Shown: positions 1-9,115, numbered from the stretch's first letter. The stretch is 64,000 nt of DNA from Paenibacillus borealis (GCF_000758665.1 NZ_CP009285.1:558001-622000), one strand, 5' to 3'. Made by a program: numbers and translations. The notes: generated by a model not told the origin, from the letters alone.

Positions 1-1126
1 AAAGGTGCTGCAGCAGGTGCTGAATATGAAGCAGTACGGAATGAATGCCTATCACCTGCTGACCGACAAGAACGGCGTGGTTCTGTACAGTGATAAACCT
101 GACTGGTTTCCTGAAGGCAGTGTCTATCATAAGCAGCAGAGGAAGGAATACTATGCTTTTGAGGAGACCGCCAAGCAGGGCTGGAATCTGGTGGTGTTTA
201 TCAGCAAACAGGATTATCACCGTGAGAGCCGGACATGGATGGTCGGCTTCTCCCTGGTTGCCGGACTGGCGTTGATTATATCTCTGATGCTGGCGCTGCG
301 GATCTGGAAGGTAGTGCTCGGTCCGCTTCAGCGGATGCACCGCGGAATCCGTGATTTAACGAACCGCCGGGTGCATGTGGGTCTGCCAATGACCGGGCTG
401 AAGGAATTCGATTATCTTATAGACCGTTTTAACGGGATGCATCATCAGATTGGAGATCTGATCCTTGAGGTGGAGCATAAGGCCAAGGAACAGCAGGAGA
501 TTGAGATGGAAAAGCTGATGGCACAGATCAATCCCCATTTTCTGTATAACACGGTGAATACGGCACAGTGGCTGGCCCGCATGAACGGACAGCACGAAAT
601 TGACCGCTTCCTGTCGCTTTTTACCAAGGTGCTGAAATATAATTTGGCCAAATCGGGTAAGATCGTTGCGCTTCGTGATGAAATACAGTCTTTAAAAGAT
701 TACGTCGAGCTGCAGCAAATCAGATACGACTACGAATTCGATGTGCGCTATGAGATTCCGCAGGGAATTATGAATACGCCCATGCCGCGCTTTATTTTGC
801 AGCCTCTGGTCGAGAATGCGCTGTATCATGGGCTTCCGGAGGAAGGCGGAGTCATTGTCGTAAGCGCGGTGGAGAGTCCGGAGGGGATACGGATTGAGGT
901 CAGGGATAATGGCCGGGGCATGACGCCCGCGCAGATTGAAGAAATGCTTCATGGAGAGAAGGATGCGCACAACTCTTCGGGAATGGGCATTGGATTGAAC
1001 TATGTGATCCGCAGCCTGAACAGCTTCAGCGGAGGGCGCAGCAAACTGGAGATAACGAGTACGGAGCATGAGGGAACAACGGTGTCGATTACTATGCCGG
1101 ATACGGGAGAGGATGGTGCGAGATGA
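1..1126 (+). CDS. YesM-type sensor histidine kinase (5' end outside window)
   Basis: Membrane sensor kinase whose start lies upstream of the window; the frame is open from base 2. What is visible: the end of an extracellular sensor domain, a membrane helix at about residues 78-103 (counted from a GTG at base 5), a HAMP-like stretch, then the His_kinase/HATPase module. The H-box is QINPHFLYNT near residue 175, the N-box ENALYHG near 269 and the G-boxes DNGRGM near 300 and GMGIGLNYV near 326. This H-box is typical of the LytS/YesM class. The stop overlaps the start of the response regulator by 4 bases (ATGA), so the two are translationally coupled. The downstream ABC genes suggest it senses a plant-type oligosaccharide; the ligand is not known. 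Confidence 0.9.
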   Translation, partial: KVLQQVLNMKQYGMNAYHLLTDKNGVVLYSDKPDWFPEGSVYHKQQRKEYYAFEETAKQGWNLVVFISKQDYHRESRTWMVGFSLVAGLALIISLMLALRIWKVVLGPLQRMHRGIRDLTNRRVHVGLPMTGLKEFDYLIDRFNGMHHQIGDLILEVEHKAKEQQEIEMEKLMAQINPHFLYNTVNTAQWLARMNGQHEIDRFLSLFTKVLKYNLAKSGKIVALRDEIQSLKDYVELQQIRYDYEFDVRYEIPQGIMNTPMPRFILQPLVENALYHGLPEEGGVIVVSAVESPEGIRIEVRDNGRGMTPAQIEEMLHGEKDAHNSSGMGIGLNYVIRSLNSFSGGRSKLEITSTEHEGTTVSITMPDTGEDGAR

Positions 1127-2172
1127 TGAAGGTGCTGGTAGTGGATGATGAGAAGCTGGTGCGGCGCGGCCTGATTTCAATGATGCCCTGGGAGAAATAC
1201 GGCATGGAGGTGATCGCGGAGGCAATGAACGGAACCAAGGCGCTGGAGTGCATGGCGGCCGAAGCGGCGGATATTGTCTTCACCGATCTGATGATGCCGG
1301 AGATGTCCGGCTTTGAGCTGATGGAGGAACTGAAGAAGCGATACCCGCAGACTGCGGTAGTCGTCTTGTCCTGCCATGAGGAATTTGCCTTTGCCCAGCA
1401 GGCGATCCGCAAGGGGGCAATTGATTATGTGGTCAAAAATGATCTGGAGACCGATGTGATGGACGAGGTGCTGGAACGGATTGCCGCGGGCGTTAGGAGC
1501 AAAATCGACAGTATGGAACCCCCGCCGGCGGAGACGGAGGATGCGGCCTCTGTGGAAGTCTGCAAGACGCTGTGGCAGGATTTAAGCTGGATTTATGATG
1601 ACGGCCGGTATGGGCAGCTGCTGGAGCAGACCGGGCAGCTGCGGCTGCCGCTGGCACGGCTGAAGAATGTCGTGTTTCCCGTGCTGCTGAAAGCCGGATA
1701 CCTGATGCTGTCGATAGACCACTCGCTGAGCTGGATCTCGCGTCTGGAGCAGAGCCGGTTATGGGAGGAATGGCAGCAGGTGATGCAGGAGGAGCGGGAA
1801 TATCTGCGGGCGTTGCTGTTCCGCGAGAAGCATGCTGCGGAAGTGGTCAGCGGTATTCTGCGGGCCCTCGAATATATGCATGCCAAGGAAGAACTGGATT
1901 TCAGCCAGAATGAGGTTGCCGATGTGGCCAATATGAGCCGGACCTACTTCAGCCAGAGCTTCAAGGGGGTCACAGGCAAGGTGTTTCAGGATTATGTAAA
2001 AGAGCTCCGGCTCTATAAAGCGCGCCAGCTGCTCCTGCAGAGCAGCAAACCGATCTACAGCATCGCCCAGCAGGTAGGCTTCAAAGATGAAAAATATTTC
2101 AGCAGAATGTTCCAGCAGCAATATGGGCTGCTGCCGTCTGCCTACCGGAATCAGAATCCGTTGCAGCAGTAG
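1123..2172 (+). CDS. YesN-type response regulator, REC plus AraC-type HTH
   Basis: Partner of the preceding kinase. The receiver domain fills about residues 1-125, with acidic pair D8/D9 and likely phosphoacceptor D55 in FTDLMMPE. A linker follows, then a C-terminal AraC/XylS double helix-turn-helix from about residue 250, with the typical FSQSFKGVTGKVFQDYVKE and GFKDEKYFSRMFQQQYGLLPSAYR blocks. The switch-loop lysine is followed by Asn (VVKND) rather than the usual Pro. At 349 aa it is short for a YesN protein (often 500 or more), because the central linker is compact. It probably activates the transporter genes that follow. Confidence 0.9.
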   Translation: MMKVLVVDDEKLVRRGLISMMPWEKYGMEVIAEAMNGTKALECMAAEAADIVFTDLMMPEMSGFELMEELKKRYPQTAVVVLSCHEEFAFAQQAIRKGAIDYVVKNDLETDVMDEVLERIAAGVRSKIDSMEPPPAETEDAASVEVCKTLWQDLSWIYDDGRYGQLLEQTGQLRLPLARLKNVVFPVLLKAGYLMLSIDHSLSWISRLEQSRLWEEWQQVMQEEREYLRALLFREKHAAEVVSGILRALEYMHAKEELDFSQNEVADVANMSRTYFSQSFKGVTGKVFQDYVKELRLYKARQLLLQSSKPIYSIAQQVGFKDEKYFSRMFQQQYGLLPSAYRNQNPLQQ

Positions 2173-2239
2173 GAATTTGGTAAGCGGCAGTGTGAAAATG
2201 GTCGGCTTGCCGCCGGATTTTTGTGAAAACGGATACAAC

Positions 2240-2291
2240 AACCCTCGAACAGGGAACCCGTTTCTAACCCGGTTTTGGAGGGTTTGCTTTT
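2240..2291 (+). terminator. Possible terminator or attenuator before the binding-protein gene
   Basis: A 7-bp perfect stem (AACCCTC at 2240-2246, GAGGGTT at 2278-2284) encloses 31 bases containing further GGG/CCC tracts and is followed by TGCTTTTA. It could partly separate regulator transcription from the much higher expression expected of the lipoprotein gene. The long loop and weak T tract make this tentative. Confidence 0.3.
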
Positions 2292-2331
2292 ATACTTTAG
2301 GAGTAATCTCAATAAGCTGCAGGGGGAGACA

Positions 2332-4002
2332 ATGATGAAACAAAGAAAGCTGGCCGCGCTGTGCTTGGGTGCCGTCTTGGTATTGTCGGCTTGTTCCAAT
2401 AATGCGGGGAATTCGGGTAATGCAGGCAACGCAGGCAATTCCGGAACGGGTGCAAATGCAGGGGGAAAGAGCAGTGCAGCACCGGCCACGGGCAAGCAGG
2501 ACCCTTACGCCCCGATGACTGATCAGGTCACAATTACCATCGGCAAGGAGGCCGCGGTTGATCCGAAGCTGCCCGGCGGTTCAACCGTGGAGGATAATGA
2601 GCTGACCCGTTATTTCTCGGAGAAGCTGAATGTGAAGTACGTCAATGCCTGGCAGGCTACCAGCTCGGGGGATGCCTACCGCCAGAAGGTAAGCCTTAGC
2701 CTTACCGGAGGCGAGCTTCCCGATGTGATGGTGGTGGACAAGCAGCAGCTGGTTCAACTGGTCAATGCCGATATGCTTGAAGATTTGACCGCTGTCTATG
2801 ACAACTACGTTTCTCCAAGCCTGAAGGGGGCTTATGACTCGACCAACGGCTACAGTCTGAACTCGGCTACCTTTGACGGCAAGCTGATGGCTTTCCCCAA
2901 TGTGAGTCCCGGCGCCGATGCGGAGAACCTGCTGTGGGTGCGGCAGGATTGGCTGGATGAGCTGAATTTACCGGCTCCCAAAACACTGGACGACATCATT
3001 GCTGTAACGAAAGCGTTCCAGGAGAAAAAAGGGGCCTCCGGTATTCTCGGAACCCAGCAGATCGTCAATATCGGCAACAGCCAATACGGCTTTGATACGA
3101 TCTTCAGCTCCTTTGACGCCTATCCGGAGCTCTGGATCAAGGATGACCAGGGCAAGGTAGTATACGGTTCGATTCAGCCGCAGATGAAAGAGGCGCTCGC
3201 CAAGCTGCAGGAGATGGTGAAGGATGGATTGATAGACCGCGAGTTTGCGGTGAAGAAGCCGGAGCAGGCGACAGAGCTGATCGTCAGCGGCAAAGCAGGC
3301 ATCTTCTTCGGACCATGGTGGCTGCCGTATTCTCCGCTTAACGATGCGGTCAGTCAGGATTCCAAGGCGGAATGGGCCGCTTATCTGGCCCCTGAGGGCA
3401 AGGACGGCAAGCTGAACACCCATCTGGCCGCGGCTAGCGGCAGTTATCTGGTGGTCCGCAAGGGTTATGAGCATCCGGAGGCGGTGCTGAAGACGCTGAA
3501 TCTGCAGTTTGACGTTGACCAGCTGCAGGGCGAGGGAATTGTGCAGCAAGACCCTTACCAATGGATGAATATGCCGTTCTCGCTGCTGCTCAGCAACTAT
3601 GATGACAAAGAGAAAAAGGCGCTTGCTGTTCAAGCTGTTATTGACGGCACCGCATCGGCCGACACGCTCCAAGGGGAAGCCAAACAGGTGTATGAATCCT
3701 ACCTGAAGGATAAGGAAACGCCGAAGAAGGATATGGCTGCCTGGTCACAGCGTCATGCCTTCCTTACAGGCGCGCTGGTGCTGGCCGGAGACGGCGTCAC
3801 CCAGAAGCAGGGCGTCTTCTACGACCAGACGGATACGATGCGGACGAAGTGGGCCAACCTCCAGAAGCTTGAAGACGAGGCGATGCTGAAAATTATTATG
3901 GGCTCCGAGTCCGTTGATTATTTCGACAGCTTCGTGGACAAATGGAAGTCCCAGGGCGGCGACCAGATTACGAAAGAGATACAGGCGGCAACCGACAAGT
4001 AA
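2332..4002 (+). CDS. ABC transporter solute-binding lipoprotein (CUT1 sugar family)
   Basis: Extracellular sugar-binding lipoprotein, 556 aa. The start is the ATG at 2332 (Met-Met-Lys-Gln), because GGGGGAG lies just upstream and the signal peptide begins there. The n- and h-regions lead to a lipobox VLSAC with Cys21, followed by an Asn/Gly/Ser-rich flexible linker. The mature part has the type I binding-protein look (LPDVMVVDKQQL, LWVRQDWLDELNLPAPKTLDD, GIFFGPWWLPYS), as in the LplA/YtcQ group. The length is normal for this large subfamily. It is followed at 43 bases by two matching permeases, so it delivers substrate to them. The ATPase is not encoded here; such systems usually share an MsmX-type ATPase. 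Substrate is inferred to be an oligosaccharide. Confidence 0.92.
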   Translation: MMKQRKLAALCLGAVLVLSACSNNAGNSGNAGNAGNSGTGANAGGKSSAAPATGKQDPYAPMTDQVTITIGKEAAVDPKLPGGSTVEDNELTRYFSEKLNVKYVNAWQATSSGDAYRQKVSLSLTGGELPDVMVVDKQQLVQLVNADMLEDLTAVYDNYVSPSLKGAYDSTNGYSLNSATFDGKLMAFPNVSPGADAENLLWVRQDWLDELNLPAPKTLDDIIAVTKAFQEKKGASGILGTQQIVNIGNSQYGFDTIFSSFDAYPELWIKDDQGKVVYGSIQPQMKEALAKLQEMVKDGLIDREFAVKKPEQATELIVSGKAGIFFGPWWLPYSPLNDAVSQDSKAEWAAYLAPEGKDGKLNTHLAAASGSYLVVRKGYEHPEAVLKTLNLQFDVDQLQGEGIVQQDPYQWMNMPFSLLLSNYDDKEKKALAVQAVIDGTASADTLQGEAKQVYESYLKDKETPKKDMAAWSQRHAFLTGALVLAGDGVTQKQGVFYDQTDTMRTKWANLQKLEDEAMLKIIMGSESVDYFDSFVDKWKSQGGDQITKEIQAATDK

Positions 4003-4045
4003 ACGCCAGCCCATAAAGCGGTAGGAGTTGGAATGGGGGAGAGAT

Positions 4046-4936
4046 ATGAATAAGAAGAGCAATGCGCTTCAATACCATCTGATGCTTGCTCCGGGAATGC
4101 TGTTTATTATCATCTTTGGCCTGGTCCCCTTGTTCGGCATTGCCATTGCATTTCAGGATTTCATACCGGTCAAGGGGATATCAGGCTCCAAGTGGGTGGG
4201 ACTGGACAATTTCATCTACATGTTCCAATTGGATGACAGTAAACGCATTCTGTTCAATACGCTGTATATTTCGATTTTAAAAATGCTGATGCAAGTCATT
4301 GTGCCCGTAGGGACCGCGCTTCTGCTGCATGAGCTGATCTTTAACCGGGCCAAGCGCTGGTTCCAGACGATCATTTATCTGCCGCATTTCCTGTCCTGGG
4401 TAATTTTAGCGGGGATTCTGACGGATATGCTCTCAGAGCAGGGCATTGTCAACAAGCTCGTAAAGGGAGTATTTGGACAGCCGGTCTTTTTCCTGGGAAG
4501 CAATTTCTGGTTTCCGATTGTCGTAGTGCTGAGTGATGTGTGGAAGGAATTCGGCTTCAATGCCATCATATTTCTCGCAGCGTTGACAGCGATCAATCCG
4601 GCCCTGTATGAGGCGGCTGAGATAGACGGGGCCGGGCGGCTCCGCAAAATGTGGAGTGTCACCCTGCCGGGCATCCTGCCGACGATTGTGCTGATTACCA
4701 CGCTCAATATCGGTCAGGTGCTGAATGCCGGTTTCGATCAGATTTACAATTTGTACAATCCGCTGGTGTACCAGTCGGGCGACATCATCGACACGTATGT
4801 CTACCGGATTGGCCTGGTACAGTATCAATTTGGCCTGGCGACGGCTGTCGGCAGCATGAAATCGCTGGTGGGCTTCATTCTTATCTTTGTATCCTATCGG
4901 CTGGCTGCGAAGTACGCCAATTATCGTATTTTTTAA
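4046..4936 (+). CDS. CUT1 sugar ABC permease, LplB/MalF type
   Basis: Inner-membrane permease of 296 aa with six predicted helices. The start is placed at the ATG at 4046, preceded by GGGGGAGAG at 4-bp spacing; an upstream TTG in the same frame has no site. The EAA loop that docks the ATPase is clear: YEAAEIDGAGRLRKMWSVTLPGILPT near residue 187. It lies between the binding protein and a second permease in one operon and should form a heterodimer with the latter. No oddities. Confidence 0.92.
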   Translation: MNKKSNALQYHLMLAPGMLFIIIFGLVPLFGIAIAFQDFIPVKGISGSKWVGLDNFIYMFQLDDSKRILFNTLYISILKMLMQVIVPVGTALLLHELIFNRAKRWFQTIIYLPHFLSWVILAGILTDMLSEQGIVNKLVKGVFGQPVFFLGSNFWFPIVVVLSDVWKEFGFNAIIFLAALTAINPALYEAAEIDGAGRLRKMWSVTLPGILPTIVLITTLNIGQVLNAGFDQIYNLYNPLVYQSGDIIDTYVYRIGLVQYQFGLATAVGSMKSLVGFILIFVSYRLAAKYANYRIF

Positions 4937-4988
4937 GTGAAGAAGAAAAGCCTTAACCGCAATCCTTGCAAGGAAAGGAGGTACGCTT

Positions 4989-5867
4989 ATGCTGCCCTCA
5001 GCCAAACAGCGCATTAAAACGGCCGATATCCTGTTGCTGCTGCTTATGCTGTTCATTACATTGCTCTGCCTGCTGCCGCTGGTCTATATCATTTCGCTCT
5101 CGCTAAGCGGGAAATCGGCGGCTGCGGCCGGCAAGGTCACTTTGTTTCCAGTGGACTTCACCTTCTATTCCTATAAATATATGTTAAGCGACCATCGTTT
5201 TTTCGAGGCTTTTGGGGTCTCGGTCAAACGGGTGCTGCTCGGGGGAGCCATCAACTTTGTGCTGACGATCCTGATGGCCTTCCCGCTGGCCAAGGAACGG
5301 TCGGAATTCAAGAGCCGGAATCTGTATATCTGGGTTATCGTCTTCACGATGATGTTCAACGGGGGTCTAATTCCCTGGTATATGGTAATTAAAAACCTGC
5401 ATTTAATTGATACCCTTTGGGCCCTGACACTGCCGACCGCTGTTCCGATCTTTAATGTGATTCTGCTTATGAACTTCTTCCGGAATCTCCCGAAGGAGAT
5501 TAGCGAAGCCGCCACGGTGGATGGAGCGGGCCCCTGGCGGATGCTGCTGACCATTTCCGTTCCGCTGGCGATGCCGGCGATTGCCACGGTTACCCTGTTC
5601 AGTGTAGTGAATCATTGGAATGCTTTTTTTGACGGCATGATTCTGATGAACAAGCAGAGCAATATTCCGCTGCAGACCTATATCCAGCAGCTCGTTGTGC
5701 AGCCTGTAATCTCATCGACAACCCGGGCGGAGGATTTGATCAACTTTTCACAGCGCACGTTCAATGCCGCCAAGATAGTAGTGACCATGCTGCCTATACT
5801 GGTTATCTATCCTTTTCTTCAGAAATATTTCGTATCGGGCATTACCCTGGGATCGGTCAAAGAATAA
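4989..5867 (+). CDS. CUT1 sugar ABC permease, LplC/MalG type
   Basis: Second permease, 292 aa, six helices. It starts at an ATG preceded by a very strong AAGGAAAGGAGG. The EAA loop EISEAATVDGAGPWRMLLTISVPLAMP is near residue 171, and the C-terminus KYFVSGITLGSVKE is typical of the YtcP/LplC group. It follows the first permease by 52 bases and would complete the transmembrane channel of the importer. Its TAA stop overlaps a possible ATG of the next gene, but that gene has a better start at 5882. Confidence 0.92.
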   Translation: MLPSAKQRIKTADILLLLLMLFITLLCLLPLVYIISLSLSGKSAAAAGKVTLFPVDFTFYSYKYMLSDHRFFEAFGVSVKRVLLGGAINFVLTILMAFPLAKERSEFKSRNLYIWVIVFTMMFNGGLIPWYMVIKNLHLIDTLWALTLPTAVPIFNVILLMNFFRNLPKEISEAATVDGAGPWRMLLTISVPLAMPAIATVTLFSVVNHWNAFFDGMILMNKQSNIPLQTYIQQLVVQPVISSTTRAEDLINFSQRTFNAAKIVVTMLPILVIYPFLQKYFVSGITLGSVKE

Positions 5868-5881
5868 TGGAGGAGTTCATC

Positions 5882-6274
5882 ATGGATATTCACAATCCGG
5901 TGCTGCCGGGTTATTGGGCCGATCCCGGACAGTTTGATATCTCCATCTACAACGAAGGGCCGCATTTGCAGAAAAAAGACGGCAGATACTGGCTCACATG
6001 GAGCAATTACGATACACGTGATCCGCGTTACCAGATCGCTTACGCCTTCAGCGGCAGTGTCTATGGTCCCTACGAGGTTCCAGAGAACAACAGGCTTACA
6101 CTTGCTTCTGCCCATGCTGTCGGCACCGGCCATGCTTCACTAACGAACTATGGCTCCGATTGGTATTTACTCTACCACCGGCTGGCAGATCCAGAGCATA
6201 GTCTTATGCGGGAAACCTGTCTTGGAGTTGTACAATTTGCGGAAGAGAATACCCCTTTTGTGGTAGTCGACTGA
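5882..6274 (+). pseudogene. GH43 glycosidase remnant with internal in-frame deletion
   Basis: A 130-aa reading frame with a good site (GGAGGAG, 6-bp spacing to the ATG at 5882). The N-terminus NPVLPGYWADPG matches the opening of family 43 glycosidases and holds the catalytic-base Asp. It runs almost at once into YNEGPHLQKKDGRYWLTWS, which in full-length enzymes lies well over 100 residues further on and carries the catalytic acid Glu. It ends with GHASLTNYGSDWYLLYHR, normally the last blade. The segment holding the middle Asp is therefore gone, and the protein cannot build a five-bladed propeller. Position at the end of the sugar-transport operon suggests the ancestor trimmed imported xylo- or arabino-oligosaccharides. 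The reading frame has stayed open, so the deletion may be recent or the product may be retained. Confidence 0.7.
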
Positions 6275-6337
6275 TGTCCCGCGTCTGGTTATATCAATGC
6301 TTCAGCTTGGGTTCATGGGAAAATAATTAAATAAAGG

Positions 6338-6365
6338 TTGCGTTTTTCTCCACACTCTGTATAAT
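6338..6365 (+). promoter_or_regulatory. Sigma-A promoter of the tRNA gene
   Basis: TTGCGT at 6338-6343 and a perfect TATAAT at 6360-6365, spaced by 16 bases, ending 32 bases before the tRNA. Confidence 0.65.
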
Positions 6366-6397
6366 GTATTTTGTTTGGCAGACGAACCAACCTTTAA

Positions 6398-6469
6398 GCT
6401 GGTGTAGCTCAGGGGTAGAGCAACGCACTCGTAATGCGTAGGCCGGGGGTTCAATTCCCTTCACCAGCA
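6398..6469 (+). tRNA. tRNA-Thr (anticodon CGT)
   Basis: The cloverleaf can be folded by eye. The 7-bp acceptor stem is GCTGGTG with CACCAGC, the D arm is GCTC/GAGC, the anticodon stem is ACGCA/TGCGT with loop CTCGTAA (anticodon CGT), and the T loop is TTCAATT. The discriminator is A, and CCA is not encoded (TCA follows). The T stem has two G-U pairs at its base. It stands alone, with its own promoter and a strong terminator. Confidence 0.93.
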
Positions 6470-6479
6470 TCAGTGAGAA

Positions 6480-6571
6480 CTCAATAGTGGCGCGGCTTTC
6501 CGGAATTCCGGGAGCTGCGCTTTTTTTATGGATTAAGGGTGAGCTTCTGACATTCTTCTAATCTTTACTCC
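6480..6571 (+). repeat. Direct repeat copy 1 flanking the germination operon
   Basis: About 90 bases, including the tRNA terminator, recur with only scattered differences at 10242-10330 on the same strand. Matching blocks include TCAATA, the whole hairpin, TTTTTTTATGGAT, AAGGG and TTCTTCTAA. The two copies bracket the ger operon. Confidence 0.8.
6490..6527 (+). terminator. Intrinsic terminator after tRNA-Thr (repeat copy 1)
   Basis: GCGCGGCT pairs with AGCTGCGC, with an inner CCGG/CCGG palindrome, followed by seven T. The sequence is nearly identical to the terminator at 10252-10289. Confidence 0.85.
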
Positions 6572-6629
6572 GATAAAAAGAAGCACGAAGCAATCTCCTA
6601 TATGAATTCTTATAGTATGTTATAAATGT

Positions 6630-6650
6630 CGCCACCGGGCGGCTTTTTGG
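6630..6650 (+). terminator. Weak hairpin before the ger promoter
   Basis: A short GTCGCC/GGGCGGC hairpin followed by five T lies just upstream of the sigma-G-like promoter. It would insulate the operon, but the stem is only 4-5 bp. Confidence 0.3.
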
Positions 6651-6667
6651 ACTGATGAAGCCATGCT

Positions 6668-6696
6668 GAATAAAGTTTATTTCTAACGATATACTA
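6668..6696 (+). promoter_or_regulatory. Sigma-G-like forespore promoter of the ger operon
   Basis: GAATA at 6668-6672 and TATACTA at 6690-6696 are 17 bases apart. This resembles the forespore consensus GHATR with a CATNHTA -10 element; one base of spacing and the C differ. The functional context (germination receptor genes) supports it. Confidence 0.45.
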
Positions 6697-6717
6697 CTTC
6701 ATAAGAGGTGGTAAAAT

Positions 6718-8055
6718 TTGAAACGGACCCATGAAGAAAATATACATAGCATAGAAAAACAACTCTGCGAGCGTTTCAAGAACAGCACGGATTTTATCCA
6801 ACAGGATGTTACTATAGATCATCGTCAATGTAGAGGGTATTATTTCAACAGTCTGGTCAATCTTCCTGCAACTTTAGTTCAAATCAACCAACAAATTCAA
6901 GGTGAAGCCAGCGAATCTCATGCGGATAAGTTCACTTTGGAAACTGACCTATCCTTGGAAATATTATCGGTTGGGCTGTTGCAGGGGAAACTTGTCTTGT
7001 TCGATCTTGAAGGATTGTCCATGGTTATTTCACCTGAGAAGACCGAGACCTCAAGGTCGGTAAGCGCCCCCGAGAGTGAAAACCCCCTTCAATCCGCATT
7101 TGACGCCTTCACGGAGGATATCGACACCAACATCGGTCTGCTGCGCAAAAAATTGACAAGTGACCAATTGGTGATCGAGACCCTCTTAACAGGCGTACGG
7201 TCCACCAAGAAACTTGCAGTCGTTTATCTAAAGGGAACCGCCCCGGCAAAAGTCATCGGATCCATCCGTGGAAAACTTGAAGAGAACAAGGAACAGGAGG
7301 TAACAACAGTTCGGGATCTTGTGCGCATTCTCGGGCATCCCAAGTTTACAATCATACCCACCTACATCTCATCAGAACTTCCGGGAGAAATGGTGCAGAA
7401 CTTGATGAATGGAAAAGTGGTTATTTTAATGGACCAATTCTCCTTTGCCTTTGCCTTTCCGGCAATTATCACGGATTTATGGTCCACTACGCTGGACGTG
7501 AATTATCCATATCCTTTTCAGATTTTTCTGCGGACCGTGCGCGCTATCGCTGCATTACTCGCCATCACTCTCCCTGGATTGTACGTCGTGCTGAATTCGG
7601 TGAACCCGGAATTGCTGCGCATTCAGCTAGCGATCACGGTAGCGAAGAGCAGAGAAGGGGTCCCGTACCCGGCTTTAATTGAGATGCTGCTGGTGATGCT
7701 GCTGCTGGAGATGATCATTGAAGCTACTATTCGCTTGCCCAAAAATATCGGTCCCACAATTACGATGATCGGGGGCATTCTTCTGGGCCAGGCCATTGTT
7801 CAGGCGAAACTCGTCAGTAATCTGCTGATCATCATCCTGGTTGCCTCCGCCATTGCCAATTTCGCTCTGGTCGGGTACGTGAACACAACGGGAATACGAA
7901 TATACAAATACGTGGTCATATTCATCAGCGCCTTTTTCGGAATATGGGGGCTTGAGGCAGCAATGATCTGGATTGTCCTATATCTCTCCTCGCTGAACAT
8001 ATCCTCTGTTTCTTATTTAAGCTTCAGCTTGAAAGGAAAAGCTCCGGATGAGTAA
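6718..8055 (+). CDS. Spore germination receptor subunit A (GerA/GerKA family)
   Basis: Inner-spore-membrane germinant receptor subunit, 445 aa. It starts at a TTG preceded by AGAGGTGG at suitable spacing. The soluble N-terminal half carries family motifs (EDIDTNIGLLRKKL, STKKLAVVYLKG, TIIPTYISSELPG). The C-terminal half has several membrane helices with the signature VAKSREGVPYPALIEMLLVMLLLEMIIEATIRLPKNIGPTITMIGGILLGQ, the hallmark of GerA proteins. It overlaps the next gene by 8 bases. The germinant is not deducible. Confidence 0.93.
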   Translation: MKRTHEENIHSIEKQLCERFKNSTDFIQQDVTIDHRQCRGYYFNSLVNLPATLVQINQQIQGEASESHADKFTLETDLSLEILSVGLLQGKLVLFDLEGLSMVISPEKTETSRSVSAPESENPLQSAFDAFTEDIDTNIGLLRKKLTSDQLVIETLLTGVRSTKKLAVVYLKGTAPAKVIGSIRGKLEENKEQEVTTVRDLVRILGHPKFTIIPTYISSELPGEMVQNLMNGKVVILMDQFSFAFAFPAIITDLWSTTLDVNYPYPFQIFLRTVRAIAALLAITLPGLYVVLNSVNPELLRIQLAITVAKSREGVPYPALIEMLLVMLLLEMIIEATIRLPKNIGPTITMIGGILLGQAIVQAKLVSNLLIIILVASAIANFALVGYVNTTGIRIYKYVVIFISAFFGIWGLEAAMIWIVLYLSSLNISSVSYLSFSLKGKAPDE

Positions 8056-9115
8056 GACGCAAATACTTACGCTGTTCATACTGCTGCACCTGGCTTCCAT
8101 TTTTGCCGTTTTCCCCGAACGGATCATCTCTTCGACTTCTGAAGGGCATTGGGTGGCCATCACGATGCTTTTTGCGGTGGAATTCATGGTTCTTTGGCTG
8201 TATTTGAAATCGTTGAAGCGGTTTCCCGGGAAAAGCGCAGTAGATATATGTCTGGGATCGCTTGGAAGCTGGGGAACAAGGCTCGTCGTTTTGCCGATGA
8301 TCGTCTTTATATCCATTGAGCTTCTGCTGCTCATGTACTTTCAAGAGGTAGAGATCAAAGCGGTCCTGCTTCAAAGAACACCTGCGCCGGCGACGCTTCT
8401 TCTTTTTATCTCCCTCTGCTTCTATGCGGCCTGGAAAGGGTTAGCGGTCATGATCCGGGCAAGTATCGCACTCAGCATACTCCTGATGCCATTCATCTTG
8501 TTTTCCATGCTGATAAGCATCCAGAATTTCAGGGTCAGTTATATTTTTCCGATCTGGGATACCCATTGGACTTTTTTCACCCAGCCGGATTTTTATGTGT
8601 GTACGGTTATTTTTGCCGGTTTTTTGTTTCTTGGCATGATACCTTCGCATCAGCGAATCCGTTTTGGCCATGCGTCTGTTGCATTGGGTATTGTTTTTGT
8701 GCTGGCATTGGGGTCAGTATATGTTCCGCTGCTGGTGTTTGGACAGGAGACAGCAGTGAACTTCCAGTACCCGATGCTTATGGCATCGGACACGATTGAC
8801 TTGCAGTGGGTTGTCTTCGATTGGCTTCCCAGCTTCTATGTAGTTGCTTCCAGTACTCTTGCTGTGCTAAAGGTGTCCGTGTTGTTATGGTTACTGGTTA
8901 TGCTGGCGCATCGCCTGTTCTTGCCAAAGATTGGCGCCGTATGGATTCTTGCAGGGATATGCACTGCCTTGTATTTGATTTCTCTGTTGATTCCGGATGT
9001 TAAGGCGCTCGATACTTATTTATATCTGAATTCCTTCTTCTGCCTGTATAGTGTCGTAGGTTTTCCGGTCATCGTATTTCTGGCCTCCCGGTGGCCAAGA
9101 AAGCGGGTGAGATAA
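8048..9115 (+). CDS. Spore germination permease-like subunit B (GerB family)
   Basis: Polytopic membrane protein of 355 aa with about ten hydrophobic segments, of the endospore amino-acid/polyamine permease-like family. In germination receptors this subunit is thought to bind the germinant. The start ATG overlaps the end of subunit A, and the TAA stop overlaps the ATG of subunit C, so the three are coupled. Length is typical. Confidence 0.9.
   Translation: MSKTQILTLFILLHLASIFAVFPERIISSTSEGHWVAITMLFAVEFMVLWLYLKSLKRFPGKSAVDICLGSLGSWGTRLVVLPMIVFISIELLLLMYFQEVEIKAVLLQRTPAPATLLLFISLCFYAAWKGLAVMIRASIALSILLMPFILFSMLISIQNFRVSYIFPIWDTHWTFFTQPDFYVCTVIFAGFLFLGMIPSHQRIRFGHASVALGIVFVLALGSVYVPLLVFGQETAVNFQYPMLMASDTIDLQWVVFDWLPSFYVVASSTLAVLKVSVLLWLLVMLAHRLFLPKIGAVWILAGICTALYLISLLIPDVKALDTYLYLNSFFCLYSVVGFPVIVFLASRWPRKRVR

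Noticed and set aside
5867..5881. ATG at 5867 as start of the GH43 remnant
   Set aside because: It overlaps the permease stop, and its own first codons form the GGAGGAG site for the ATG at 5882.
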